DNA of 64,000 nt from Erodium maritimum (lineage: Eukaryota > Streptophyta > Magnoliopsida > Geraniales > Geraniaceae): the NCBI GenBank assembly GCA_963921825.1, contig OY997595.1, forward strand, positions 64,077,879 through 64,141,878. The letters run 5' to 3'. Each line of letters starts with the position of its first letter. The stretch's first letter is position 1. This document shows, in pieces, positions 34,939 through 47,019 of this stretch. The position numbers were made by a program, and so were the translations under genes. A model generated the notes under the pieces. That model was given only the letters and a program-made list of their open reading frames with translations. It was not told the DNA's origin and did not search any database.

Positions 34939-35229
34939 TATATTTTTTTCTTAATTTTAGTTTGGAAACCATCCTACCCAACTCAACTTATTAAAATCGA
35001 TCACAATTCTCACCAACCCTTTCGAACTCAGTCCACAATTTCATTTCATTTGATGACATCACCCATATTTTATTTCCATTTCTTTATCGATTCATTAGTT
35101 GTTGTCACCCAAACACTCCGTATAGAAGACATACGGCAAACGGTGACCGTCGAATCGACGGATGGTCTCATCTACGGCCAGGATCAATCCTCAACCAACC
35201 CACCCTTGTGCCACTCCCACGCTCACCTC

Positions 35230-35236
35230 ACCAACC
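35230..35236 (+). promoter_or_regulatory. AC-II type element in the PAL promoter
   Basis: ACCAACC, 61 bp upstream of the TATA-like box. AC elements are bound by R2R3-Myb factors that switch on phenylpropanoid genes. A second similar core (CAACCAACCCACC) is at 35192-35204. Confidence 0.55.
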
Positions 35237-35290
35237 AAACACTGTCTCTTCCAACTTTTTCTCGGAAAATTCAAATCCCACCCCTCCCTC

Positions 35291-35298
35291 TATTTAAG
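35291..35298 (+). promoter_or_regulatory. TATA box of PAL
   Basis: TATTTAAG in a pyrimidine-rich context, 145 bp before the start codon. It is suitably placed for a leader of roughly 115 nt. Confidence 0.65.
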
Positions 35299-35442
35299 CC
35301 CCTCTTCTCCTTCCTCATTTCCCAGGAAATCCAATTACCTCAATTACATAGATTTTGATTTGATTTCCTCTAGCATTTCCAATTCCGATTCCATTTCAAT
35401 TTCCCAAATCTGTTTGCATTGTTGTACGAATCAATCACTGTA

Positions 35443-38400
35443 ATGGAGATCACCAACACCAACGGCCACGAAAACGGCTTCTGCTTCAGCGCCGCCACCG
35501 CCGCGGCGGATCCGTTGAGCTGGGGAGCGGCTTCGGAGGCGATGAAGGGGAGCCACCTGGAGGAGGTGAAGCGGATGGTGGCGGAGTTCCGGAAGCCGGT
35601 GGTGCAGCTCGGCGGCGAGACGCTGACGATCTCGCAGGTGGCGGCGATCGCCTCCCGCGCCCCCGGCGCCGTGAAGGTGGAGCTGGCGGAGTCGGCCAGG
35701 GCCGGGGTCAAGGCCAGCAGCGACTGGGTCATGGAGAGCATGGGCAAGGGCACCGACAGCTACGGCGTCACCACCGGATTCGGCGCCACCTCCCACCGCC
35801 GTACCAAACAGGGCGGTGCTCTCCAGAACGAACTCATTAGGTAAGCTAATTTCTATCTAAATCACCATTACCGTAATTAATTAATTAAGTTTTTTTACTG
35901 TTGCTCTCACTCGGACGAGTCGACTCAGCCCGAGTCAACTCAACTCAGTATATGAGCTATGTTAGACAAAATTAGATACTGAGTTTGTGAGATAAAATTA
36001 AAAACGTGAGTTTTAAGGAGAGGAAATTTATGACACCGAGGTTCAATGCTTTATGTTTGTTCTGATTTAATTATAGTTGAAGACATTACCAACACAAACA
36101 CTGCAACTTGGGATTAGCTTAGCTAATTACAGCCGATGCTTTGCTTTTAATTCTTTGTCATAATTAATTTTTAGTCATAACTGTCCCTCACCTTAGTTTC
36201 ACCAAACCAAACTGTATAGGTTGTTGATCAACTGCTATATTTGGGAAAATTACAAAGTTGTGAAGAAAAAATAGGAAAAAAAAAAGACTGAACTTGTCAG
36301 TTTCCAGTTTTGGGTGATTGACTGTTGGTTCAATTGTTAACATCTTATGTAATAAATAGTATCTTATGTTAGGTAATTTGTATGTATGTATGTACCCAGT
36401 TGCAAGCAATCTTTAGCTATGGAAGTTTCTTATAAATGTTGTGTGCCAAGTTTGTGGTATATGAGTTTTTGAACAAGAAATGCTTGTTATAGATATTGAT
36501 GCCAATTAGAGAGGCTATTGCTTCTATTTGGATCTGGGTTTTGTCTTTGGCTTGTTAGAATATTAATAACTTAGTGAGGCCAAGAGTTTATTGAGTTGAT
36601 TATGGTGAGCCCAAAAGTCTATTGGGTTAGTTATAGTGTTTATTATCCATGTTTCCCCTATATAAAGAGAGTCTCTACTTTATACAACTCATCAAGGAAT
36701 AATAATATTTCTGATAATTTCCAAAAAAAAAGTTTGAGGTATTCATTTCTTGTAATTGGTAGCGCTCTTCTTTGATAATTGCAAAATATATCCCGAACTT
36801 ATTTTTGTTGCAATTTGTATAGAAATGACGATTTTATCCTTACAATTTAGATTTTTAAAAATAATAAACAAAAATAATCCAAGTTTTCATATCTCTTAAT
36901 TTAAGAGATGAAAATTTGGATTTTTTTTCTTTAATTTTTTTTAAAGTTAGATTTCTGAGGGCAAAATCGTCATTTTGAAACTAATTTATTTAAAGTGCAA
37001 CAAAGAAAAAACAAGTTCGGTACACTTTTCTGTGATCATCAAAGAAGATGGCTACCAGTTGTAAGAAGTGAATACCTCAGGGTACTTTTGTGTAATTATC
37101 TCTCGTATTTCTATTTCTCTAGTTTTCACATGGCATGAGTTTGGGGTGTTCTTGTTGGAAAATAATTGACCTCAGACTTAATTTTTGTGGGTTTTTCTTA
37201 TTTTTGCTGTCAGGTTCCTGAACTCTGGGATATTCGGAAATGGGACAGAGTCGTGCCACACACTGCCTCATTCAGCGACGAGGGCTGCAATGCTCGTGAG
37301 GATCAACACTCTTCTCCAGGGCTATTCCGGGATCAGATTTGAAATTCTGGAGGCGATCACCAAGTTATTGAACCACAACATCACTCCCAACCTGCCTCTC
37401 CGGGGAACAATCACTGCTTCCGGTGATCTTGTGCCCTTGTCCTACATTGCCGGGCTCCTGATCGGCCGGCCCAACTCCAAGGCCATAGGGCCTAACGGAG
37501 AGTCCCTCAATCCCGGGCAGGCCTTCCGTGAAGCTGGGATCGAGTCAGGGTTTTTCGAGTTGCAGCCCAAGGAAGGGCTGGCTCTCGTCAATGGCACAGC
37601 CGTTGGTTCTGGGATGGCTTCCATGGTTCTCTTCGAGGCCAATGTGCTCTCTCTACTATCCGAAGTTTTATCAGCTGTTTTCGCCGAAGTGATGCAAGGC
37701 AAGCCCGAGTTCACCGACCATCTGACCCACAAGCTGAAGCACCATCCCGGCCAGATCGAAGCTGCAGCAATCATGGAACACATTTTGGATGGAAGCTCTT
37801 ATGTGAAACAAGCCAAGAAGTTGCACGAAATGGATCCGTTGCAGAAGCCAAAACAGGACCGTTATGCTCTCAGAACCTCCCCTCAATGGCTCGGCCCTCA
37901 GATTGAAGTGATCCGTTTCGCAACCAAGTCGATCGAGAGAGAAATCAACTCTGTTAACGACAACCCTTTGATCGACGTCTCTAGAAACAAGGCCTTGCAC
38001 GGTGGAAACTTCCAAGGAACCCCGATCGGCGTCTCCATGGACAACACCCGTTTAGCCATTGCAGCGATCGGTAAGCTAATGTTCGCCCAATTCTCCGAGC
38101 TAGTGAATGATTTCTACAACAACGGGTTGCCCTCGAATCTGTCCGCCAGCCGGGACCCGAGCTTGGACTATGGCTTCAAGGGAGCTGAGATCGCCATGGC
38201 TAGTTACTGCTCCGAGCTTCAGTTTCTCGCTAACCCCGTCACCAACCATGTGCAGAGCGCTGAGCAACACAACCAAGACGTGAACTCCTTGGGATTGATC
38301 TCTTCGAGAAAGACATCCGAAGCCATTGATATATTAAAGCTCATGTCCTCTGCTTTCCTGGTAGCTCTCTGCCAAGCTATTGATCTGAGGCATTTGGAGG

Positions 38401-38963
38401 AGAACCTGAAGAACACTGTCCGGAACACGGTGAGCCAAGTGGCAAAGCGCACACTGACCACCGGAGCCAACGGCGAGCTCCACCCGTCAAGGTTCTGCGA
38501 GAAAGACTTGCTCAAGGTGGTCGATAGAGAGCACATCTTCTCCTACATCGACGACCCCTGCAGCGCCACCTACCCATTGATGCAGAAGCTGAGGCAAGTC
38601 ATCGTCGAGCACGCGCTGACCAACGGGGACAACGAGAAGAACGCGAGCACGTCGATCTTCCAAAAGATTACAGCTTTCGAGGAGGAGCTCAAGACCCTTT
38701 TGCCCAAAGAGGTGGAGAGCGCGAGGCTTGTCGTTGAGAGCGGCAATGGAGCTATCCCGAACAGGATCAAGGAGTGCAGGTCGTATCCGTTGTACAGGTT
38801 CGCGAGGGAGGAGCTCGGGACGGGGTTGCTGACCGGAGAGAAGATCAGGTCTCCCGGAGAAGAGTTCGATAAGGTGTTCACGGCCATGTGCGAGGGGAAG
38901 ATCATTGATCCGTTGTTGGAATGCTTGAGTGAGTGGAATGGTGCTCCTCTTCCTATATGTTAA
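35443..38963 (+). CDS. PAL: phenylalanine ammonia-lyase, two exons
   Basis: PAL removes ammonia from L-phenylalanine to give trans-cinnamate, the entry step of phenylpropanoid synthesis, as a cytosolic homotetramer. Exon 1 is 35443-35840 and exon 2 is 37214-38963 (stop TAA). The GT-AG intron of 1,373 bp splits an Arg codon (residue 133), the usual plant PAL intron position. The product is 715 residues, normal for the family. The catalytic Tyr is at 107 ([10 protein letters not shown]), and the Ala-Ser-Gly triad that forms the MIO cofactor is at 201-203 ([17 protein letters not shown]). The selectivity pair is Phe134-Leu135 (phenylalanine rather than tyrosine). The C-terminal shielding domain is complete, ending WNGAPLPIC. 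No frameshift or missing residue was seen. Exon 1 is GC-rich. The start codon was chosen because [12 protein letters not shown] follows the leader and no other in-frame ATG precedes it. Confidence 0.97.
36713..37100. mobile_element. MITE in the PAL intron
   Basis: Inverted ends: GATAATTTCC ... GAGGTATTCATTTCTTGTAA on the left pairs with the right end near GAATACCTCAGGGTACTTTTG and TAATTATC. It is the same family as 48372-48804: both carry ATGACGATTTT(G/A)(C/T)CC and ACAATTTAGATTTTTAAA. The flanking duplication is imperfect (ATATTTCT and GTATTTCT). It lies about 110 bp before the splice acceptor. Confidence 0.7.
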
Positions 38964-39120
38964 GTTTTTCTTTCTTTTTTTGCCTTCTTTTCATTATAAA
39001 TCCTCTTTGTAAGTTAGTTTTCATATCCTTGTAAAAGTCTTTGCAGTTCAATGGAACTGGTGTGTGATTGGAAAGCATATAATATAATCAATCCTTCTAC
39101 TATGTATCAGTTTCTAATGA
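38964..39120 (+). other. PAL 3' untranslated region
   Basis: T-rich sequence after the stop with ATTATAAAT at 38993-39001 and ATATAATATAATC near 39079 as weak polyadenylation signals. The exact cleavage site cannot be read. Confidence 0.4.
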
Positions 39121-39124
39121 TCTT

Positions 39125-39560
39125 TTTTTATCGGCAAAAAAAATATGATTAAATCTTCTTCGAGCTAAAAGAGGAGTTACAAGATTCAGCTACAGATTCT
39201 CAAAAAGAAACCCTAAGACGATCATATGTCGACTTTAAGGAAATGCAACAATCAAGACCTTAGAAGGATGCAACCTTCAAAACCACTCAACAAGAAACCA
39301 AAGACAACCAACTCAGAACTAAGAAAACAATCAAACCAAGAACCCCGATTACAAAAATCGAAGACAACATCTACCAACAAAGAACCAAGAAAAATACATT
39401 AAAACGGTGTTGGTTTCAAGAAGAAAAAAAACACGAATCATCAAATTAATAACAGAGACGATCACATTGCCAGAATGAAAGAATAAACTCACTCACTCAA
39501 AATTCCAGATATAAAAGGTAATACTATAATCAATTAGAATATTATGTTATTTTTTTTTAA
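39125..39560 (-). mobile_element. possible 5'-truncated LINE tail, minus strand
   Basis: A T-run then TATCGGCAAAAAAAATATG and AGAGGAGTTACAAG looks like the reverse of a LINE 3' end. The rest is A-rich and non-coding. No target duplication was found. Confidence 0.35.
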
Positions 39561-41375
39561 GGAACTTGTAACCTCCTGTACAAAGAAGTGTAGGCTGCTA
39601 CTCAATGACATCAACCAAAGCATTCCATCTTTCATATTTTATGTGGTATTAGACCGCTTTGTAACGATTCATAACAAGTTTTTATAAATTCGTTATCTTA
39701 TGGTTCTAACAACTGGACAGTACGTTTGAGAGATGTGCGTGGTCATAGTTATATTTTACTTTTACATTAAAGTTGTCAACCACAACCGCATTCACATTCT
39801 ATGATGTTTAGACCGTCGATTACGAAACGAGATGTTTGTGCCGTCATCCATGAGATGAGTAGTTGCTTACACCGTTGGCCCCCAGATGGTAATATTTGAT
39901 TGGAACAGAAACTTTTGTGAATGCGATGCAGCTACATGTGGCATTGATGAGGAAACAAATGGGTCGGCATCAATAAACATGCCAGCTAATAAAACTCATA
40001 TAGCCATTAAAGGTGGTGTTGGTGTTGGTGATATCGGAGGCTGAATGGGGAGTGGGTATAGAATGTGGGGTGGCACGAGAGCTCTGCCAATTGCCATTGC
40101 ATTTTGAGTGCTTTGTTGCTCAGTCCTCAGCCATGAAATTGAGCTCTGACTTGGCTTCCTCTTTCACCAGACACTCAGAGGAAGAAGCACTAAGCCTAGG
40201 ATCGACCACACCACACCGGACACCGAAATTTATACCAAACTTTTACTTTATACTTATGGAGATCAGGACCAATAATGATAAAATAATAAATTAATGTTGA
40301 TAGTTTTATAAATGTGTAATCATAGAAGACAATGTAAGAGTCCAAATACCATCTAATTAAAATTATCCATTTGTTCGATATAAGTGACATAGTATTTTTT
40401 TTCTTTACTTTTTTAGCCCCTTTGTCGAACTTGTTTAGAAGTTTCATGCTCGGTTGATTCTTTAGGCTTGTTTGTCTAAATTTGAGACGATGTGTACGAT
40501 CCAAAGTCGTTCAACCTCTTCCTTTCGTGTTTTTGACTTGAGTTTTACTTCAAGTGGCATTCCATCAATATTCGCACAAGAAAATGCGACTTTGTTTGTT
40601 TTTGTATGTTTCCTCTTATTTTTCCATCAGTATGTCATCTGATTAATGGCCAGCGTAAACATGTTTCATCCTACTTTAAGCTTGGTAGAAGGTTGTCTCT
40701 TTCTTATTCATCTTTCCAAATGATCATTTAGTTGATTGGTTGTTTGATTTAATAAAGAGTTGCGTTGAACCATCCATCACGTCCTTCCAATAGCTCGCGT
40801 GTTCTTTTGAATTTTCCTGTCCAATATCGATAAAGTTATTCAATCAAGCACTTATCAATTGTAAGCCATCCGCCTCTAACCACTTTGTGCAAGAAATCTT
40901 TGCTTTTTATCGACATTTTTTTTTATATAAAACGGCCTAACGTTTGAAACTAGAAAGAAGATCCAAGATAATCCTCACAGGACCACCTCAATTACAACCT
41001 AGACCAAAAGGCTAAGCGAACAAATTCCTAACTAATTCTATACCCAAATTTTATAATCATGAAGCATCTCTACAAGAAATCTTTATTAGGGATATCTCAA
41101 CATTATTGGTGCTTCATCTACAAATCCTCTTGGAGTTTGGGTAGACTGCAACAAAGTAATGGATTGGGATGGATTTTTTTTAAATATTCCCCGGAACTAA
41201 AGGGATTGAGTTGGTGTTAGGTGTTTGAGTAGGATTTGGAGATAGTTAATATGTATCCCTATTATGGAGAAAAATTAAAAGTTGTATAGAAACTATTTTT
41301 GGGGGAATGATCGGGCAACCAAAAAAAAAGTAATCCATGGAGAACAAGAATAAGAAGAAAAACGATGAAAAGAAT
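39561..41375. other. intergenic DNA without a recognised gene
   Basis: An open frame of 93 codons at 40013-40291 (+) begins MVLVLVISEAEWG but has no domain, no partner exons and no visible promoter. The opposite strand is open as well (40196-40504). I see no other structure. Confidence 0.45.
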
Positions 41376-41390
41376 AGAGAAATGGTGTAG

Positions 41391-42411
41391 TTTTTTTTTT
41401 TTGAAACGGGTTATCGGAGAATAGTATTAATACCCAAAGGTAATCAAACAAGGAAGGGCGTAAACGCCCAGGGTTCCAGATATGTGTCCGGACCGACCAT
41501 ACCAAGTCCAGCGCTCATGGACCCATAATAATAGTCTACTTGTAATCGTTGGCAAACACTCAAGACAACTCCTTACCATCGTCTCAAAACAGTGAGACCT
41601 AAAATAAAAGTACCTAATCAAAATGAGCGATAAATTGTTCCAGAAGTAAAGCAGATAATCATAAATCAGATAAAATAGATGAGCTGTTGTTGCAGGCTGC
41701 CCGAGACCTCCCAGCATTGGCTGTCCCGGGTCTGTCGGTATAGGCCAGCATCGGCCAAACCCACCCCTGCTGAGTCGAATCATTCCTGCATAGGAGGCTT
41801 CCCTGCCTTTGCCTGCTTCATTTGGTCCTCCTCTGTGTTGTCCGGCTTATAGAGCTCTGGCGGGAGACTCGGGGGGACCGACGACTGGGGCTCATAAGGG
41901 ACGAGAGCTCCGTCCACCACCGGACCCAGCTTGTCCTTCAATGGTGGGAACTCGCTGCTGGCGAGACTCCGGGGCTCAGGCGAGGAGTGGGTGGGACTGG
42001 CAGCCGACGAGGCCGAGAGATGGACGTCGGGAAGAAAACCCGCCCGAATCGGCTGGGCAGCGGCGGAGCAGATCTGGTGGTTGGGTTTCATGACTCAGAT
42101 GCGGTAGAGGCGCCCGAAATAGGAAGGATGGTGAACTGCAGTCGTGGCGGAGACGATGGCGAGCAGAAGGCACCGGCTTTGGCGACGATGCAGGAGTGAA
42201 ACGAGGCGGAGCAAAGCGAACCCAGCGACGCAGGACCGGTAGGGTGAGGCTGGGAGGGCGTCGGAGGTCTTGGTGGGTGAACGATGACAGCTAGAGGAGA
42301 TGAGCGGCGGTGGAGTAGATCGGAGATGGAGCCAGAGATGGAAAAACCCTAAAAGGGTGAGAGAGACCTCGAGAGAGGTAGCCGAGAGCAAAAAAAATAC
42401 AAAACACCAAA
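41391..42411 (-). mobile_element. short LINE-derived retroposon with 15-bp duplication
   Basis: On the minus strand it starts with a leader at 42411 (TCTCGGCTACCTCTCTCGAG, then TAGGGTTTTTCC), and has a GC-rich ORF1-like N-terminal part. It then passes to a 3' region ending in an A-tail (T-run at 41391-41402). A perfect 15-bp repeat, AGAGAAATGGTGTAG, flanks it (41376-41390 and 42412-42426). At 1,021 bp it has no reverse transcriptase. Open frames on both strands (for example 41780-42091, -) show no domain I can name. Confidence 0.75.
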
Positions 42412-42575
42412 AGAGAAATGGTGTAGTTATAGAGAAAAAAATCAGAAATTAAAATAATTTTGGCATTTAAAGAATAATCGGATTATAGTTGTTGTCGAGT
42501 GCTGGCATTCCGCACATCGTTATGTCGTTTTCCATTAAACGGCGTCATCCTAATGCTCCCTAATGTTTTCATGTC

Positions 42576-42706
42576 TGATAGAGTTTGATTCGTTGCTCTC
42601 TTCATTGATAATCTGAATATATATACACAGTTATAGATATAAAATAGAGAGTTTAAATACTTTCAAACTCTTTACAAAATATAGATAATAACCCATATCG
42701 CTAACA
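42576..42706 (-). repeat. TRIM LTR, 3' copy
   Basis: TGATAGAGTTTGATTCG to CGCTAACA on the plus strand. It is the 3' LTR in the element's own orientation. Confidence 0.93.
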
Positions 42707-42943
42707 CGCCCCCGCAGTCTGATCGGGAGGTTCTCGAGCGTTCAGGCTGGATCTGAGATCAAGGAAATCGGTGGGCTTGTAGTTGAAAGGAGTCGATCGC
42801 AGACCAACGCGATTTGAAGACGTCAAACGCGAGCTTGAGCTTGGAGTCGCTGGTGTTCAGAAAAAACAAAAGCAAAACGCGACTGCAGAGAGACGAACAG
42901 AGACGCAGATGCGGAAAAAAAAATCAGATTTGCTCTGATACCA

Positions 42944-43076
42944 TGATAAAGTTTGATTCGTTGCTCTCTTCATTAATAATCTGAATATATATATACACAT
43001 TTATAGATATCAAATAGAGAGTTTAAATACTTTCAAACTCTTTACAAAATATAGATAATAACCCATATCGCTAACA
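42944..43076 (-). repeat. TRIM LTR, 5' copy
   Basis: TGATAAAGTTTGATTCG to CGCTAACA on the plus strand. The primer site abuts its inner edge. Confidence 0.93.
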
Positions 43077-43218
43077 ATGTCGTCCCCTTAATACTACATC
43101 GATGCGGGTCTAAGGTGCTTATAGTCTTTTCCATCCATTTATGTTAATTTTTGTATAATTTGTATCTGAGTTGTAACTGTGTAGCATACGAGATTGTCTT
43201 ACTTTTTGTTGTATACTT

Positions 43219-43316
43219 GTGCTTGTGTTCGTAGATGCCATTTACTTGCTTAAATGGAGCTTGAGTTTGTGCTTGTGTTCGTAGATGCCATTTACTTGCT
43301 TAAATGGAGCTTGAGT
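43219..43316. repeat. 50-bp tandem duplication
   Basis: GCTTGTGTTCGTAGATGCCA is followed by the same 30 bases at 43221 and 43271. The two copies are identical over nearly their full length, so the duplication is recent. Confidence 0.9.
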
Positions 43317-43409
43317 GTATTAAGTTTATGTTGTTTATGTTGAGAATTTTGATTTATCTGAAAAATGAATGGAATAACGAATCATTTTTTTCTGATAATA
43401 TTAATTAGA

Positions 43410-43560
43410 AAAAATATCGAATAAGGTATCTTAACTATGCACGAATTTCACTTAAGGTACTTTAACTATCAAATTCGTTTGAAAGGTACCTTAACTTTCA
43501 AAAAATATCATGTTAGTTTTTTCCGTCAATTTTTGGACAGAAAATTCATCTCCACGTCTC
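43410..43560. repeat. unpaired terminal-repeat-like sequence
   Basis: GGTATCTTAACTATGCACG, GGTACTTTAACTATC and GGTACCTTAACTTTC recur within 90 bp. They resemble the repeated end motifs of the MULE-like elements at 9521 and 28857, but I find no inverted partner. Confidence 0.35.
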
Positions 43561-43639
43561 CATCTTTTTCAATTTCCAACCTAAATCTAGAGCTGGAGAA
43601 GGAGACCTCCTTTACATGTTGATGGCGGAGGGTTGAGTG

Positions 43640-45420
43640 TGATGCCTCGAGAGGTTTCTACTTGAAATTCATTACGGTGTCACCACAAGCCCTCACGGGG
43701 CCCTAATACCGTCAAAGGTCGAGATGTCCACTACTGTGAGCCAGCAAGCCCGCTCGTGTTCGTCGTAGACCCATCCAGAAGCAAGACCTGGCTGAGGGAA
43801 TCCTCACACTAAGCCCGGGCTGTCTAGGCCCGTGTACGCCGAGGAGACCGTCCGCATGAAGCCCATGTAAGATTACATGTTTCATAAACACGTAATCCTA
43901 AAACAAACAAAAATTCGGTAATCCTATTCAAGTCTAAATTCACATGCATCGCAAAAACCAATTTAAATATGTATTTAAAAGGATTACCTCGATGTAGAGC
44001 AACATATGATACTTGAGCTTGCTGGTTCGATACTGGGACCTTTGAGGAGACGACTCGCGGCACCCAAGCCGAATCCACAACTAAAGCTTATTAATAGTCT
44101 TGAACGTTTTCTCTCTTGCTCTCTCTTTGAGGTGGCCAAAATTTATAATAATAATGCTTGTAAATTTCGTGTTCCACGATGTCCTATTTATAGGATTTGA
44201 TTTCTCTTAAATCAAGTCCAACTAGAATTAGAAAAACTTGCAAAATGATGAATCGGACTAGGACTCTCCTTTTGTGTAAATAGTTCTAAAACTATCTTTT
44301 AATTTCATTATTCTAATTAGATAAATAAAAAAACACTAAATATACATAAATATATGTTATGGTCGAAATCACTATTCATATCATGAATAATGAATCTGAA
44401 ATCACTATTAACAACATGAATAGTGAATTTCAACTTAGTCCATTTACCTCGTATATTTTAATGTTTTATATTATTTAAATAAATATCATTCAATATATTT
44501 AATCAAATAAAATTAATGAAACCATTTTATGAACAAGTAATTAAATAAATGAGTTTATCATATCAAATACAATTTTCTAATTTATTGAAGTTCCTCTAAG
44601 GTCCAATTCGTCGTGATCTTTACTCTATTGTGTTTGACCTCTTAGGATTCATTTAACGTTGGTAGTGAGATTGAAATCATCATTTCATCCACAAGTTATT
44701 AGTAACTCTTAGGAAGGCTCATAACTACTCAAGTCATACTAAGTCTTGACTTTGTCTTTTTCAGATCTTGTTACCATAAGTGATCTTATCTTCTTGTCTT
44801 TTAGTGAATGACATGACTAAACAAAAGACATAGAACCATCATCATTTTTCAATTCAATCCACGTGTATTTCTTGATCTCGAGTTCGAATTGTAAGTGACA
44901 AATCACATGTAAGGTCATGCTTCTTTTACAATCCCCCACTCATCAAGATGGGTCCTAATGACATCTGACTTGTATAAACACAAGTCACAAGTCCCTTTAA
45001 CCACATACTGTCAAAAGTAGTATTTGGGTATGTCAAGACATGAATCAACACATATAGATAATATGGTGATGTCATGGCCGTAGGACTAACATTTACTTTG
45101 GTAGTAGAGAAATAACATGTCTCATAATCCATGAAGTATTCTCAAGGTAGGTCATCCAATGTCAAATTCTTTTACACCAGTGACGTTGACTCATATCACT
45201 ACATGCATGATCAGCAAAACATGACCATCCAATCAACAGTCACACTAGCTCTAATTATTGGTTTAGGTTAGGGATGAATGAATATAATCACTTCTTTGTT
45301 TCTAAGAGTTATACTATCGAGAAACGGCGCCTTAACGCCTTAGAAAGAGTAGTATATACATGTTAGTTATCATTACATCTTAATGATAACATAACACTTG
45401 CAAAAATTTATTAATCACAA
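43640..45420. mobile_element. LTR-retrotransposon-like remnant
   Basis: A promoter-like TATTTATAGG (44189-44198) and a segment near 44930 reading ACAATCCCCCACTCATCAAG resemble the LTR and junction sequences of plant copia elements. No protein domain, LTR pair or target duplication was found. The assignment rests on general resemblance. Confidence 0.3.
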
Positions 45421-45935
45421 AGGCGTTATAATATTTATATGTGGATTTTTCTAAGGCACAAAACCCAATAGTCCACGCACCAGCGAAGATCAAGCATGTC
45501 CGAATCTCTTGCCCAAACATTATTGCCACGACCTATGGGCGGATAGAAAAAATTTCTGCACCTCTTGGATCTGAAAGCTTTCCGAAGCCTTGGTACTTGT
45601 TTCCTTTTCCTTAGATTTCCTCTTGGAGAAAAGGGAAAATTTTCCACTATTCGGCCAAGCTAGTTTATGAAAAGGACTTGTCTTCCAAGTTAGCCTTGGC
45701 CGACTATAGCCCCCTTATATAAAGGGCTAGCAACTCATTTTATAGGTATTCGATTCTTAGAGAACCTAGGAGAGGGGTTGGGATACTAAACATTATATGT
45801 ATCCTTGTAGGGCAACGTTTCTAATACAAACGTCATAGTTCTACAGAACCAACGTATTGTCATATACACTATCATTCTACCTTCACATCACTTGATTTGG
45901 GGTAGCTTGAAGCTCTCACCCCGTGACATGAGGGC
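45421..45935. mobile_element. possible solo LTR
   Basis: It contains a good TATA box in GGCCGACTATAGCCCCCTTA, TATAAAGGG at 45718-45726, and an A/T-rich stretch beyond it. The layout fits an LTR promoter. Its ends are undefined. Confidence 0.3.
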
Positions 45936-47010
45936 TAAGAATTGAAGCTCGTGGTGTGGTGAGGTGAAAATCCATATTTGGATGAATGTCGTGGTGAATC
46001 AACGAATGGAAGAGTGGTATATGGTGGACTTAGCGAGCGAGATGGCATGGCCCTTCTTCGTCTTCTTGGTGGTGGTGGTAGGGCCATAAAGGGAGCGAAA
46101 ATTGTTTTCTCGTGTTCCTCGTGTTGTATGTTCTTCCAAATCTGCAATGTCGTACATGCCTTGTCGGACGCCATATATGTCATAATGGTGGTTGGAAGGA
46201 ACGCTAGGGCTGGCCGATGAGCTCTTAGCATGGCAGCAACGACGATCGTTCTCCCTCCGCGACGATCTAGCACGACAACAAACGTTCTCTCTCCAACCAC
46301 AACAAATTTTTTCATCTTCTTCAACCCACTACACTACCAGATCTATCGACAATGATTGGATTTTAAGTTCATCAGTTCAAACCATATTTCAAGTTCATCG
46401 GAAAATTTATCAATTCATCAGTTCAAACCATATTTCAAGTTCATCACAAAATTTATAATAATTAAGAAATAACTTATGCAAATTAAAAAAAATAAAAATC
46501 AATATTTTACCATAAAATCTTACTTTTATATTTTAATCAAAGAAATAAAATAATAAAATAAAATAAAAATATATATGTATTAAGTAAATAAAACAAATTA
46601 AAAAGAAAAAGAAGAAAAAAAAAAAAAAATAAACAAATAAAAAAATGAATTTTCGAAAATAAATAAATAAAAAGATAACGAGTATAGTTTCGTTAAAGGT
46701 AACGAATTTTTGATAAACAAATTGTGAAATACGAATAATGTAAAAGGTAAAATTGTAGTTTCTAGAAAAATTGAAGTCACGGGCTATCGTGACCTAATTT
46801 CTGTTAAAGGTAACGAGTTTATAAACGGAAAATAATTAGAGGATGTTTTTACAAACATACGATAAAAATTCACAAATAATATATCTACAAAACACGTATA
46901 GTTCATGACATATTCTCGTACGCAATTGGTTACCGGATCATTTCAAAAGCGGTGGAGAATTGGCCGGTAGTAGCGGGATGGACCATGTATCAAAACTTTT
47001 TATATCGAGC
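45936..47010. other. unassigned sequence with short repeats
   Basis: A minus-strand frame at 45935-46324 (129 codons) and overlapping plus-strand frames have no recognised domain. CATCAGTTCAAACCATATTT occurs twice, 48 bp apart, at about 46369 and 46417. 46460-47010 is A/T-rich with long A-runs. Confidence 0.4.
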
Positions 47011-47019
47011 TTAGAGCAT

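Larger units (their letters stand above)
42576..43076 (-). mobile_element. complete TRIM retrotransposon (501 bp)
   Basis: Two LTRs (42576-42706 and 42944-43076) differ by a few substitutions and one TA indel. The interior is 237 bp. On the minus strand the primer site TGGTATCAGAGC follows the 5' LTR (complement of 42932-42943), and a purine tract GACTGCGGGGGCG precedes the 3' LTR. The 5-bp target duplication ATGTC is present on both sides (42571-42575 and 43077-43081). It is non-coding, so it must move with proteins of another, probably copia-type, element. The high LTR identity makes it fairly recent. Confidence 0.95.

Noticed and set aside
32223..34949. TATATTTTTT on both sides as a target duplication of one LINE
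   Set aside because: The match is low-complexity and the two ends look like LINE tails in opposite directions, so one element is unlikely.
40013..40291. 93-codon plus-strand open frame downstream of PAL
   Set aside because: No domain, promoter or partner exons, and the opposite strand is open too.
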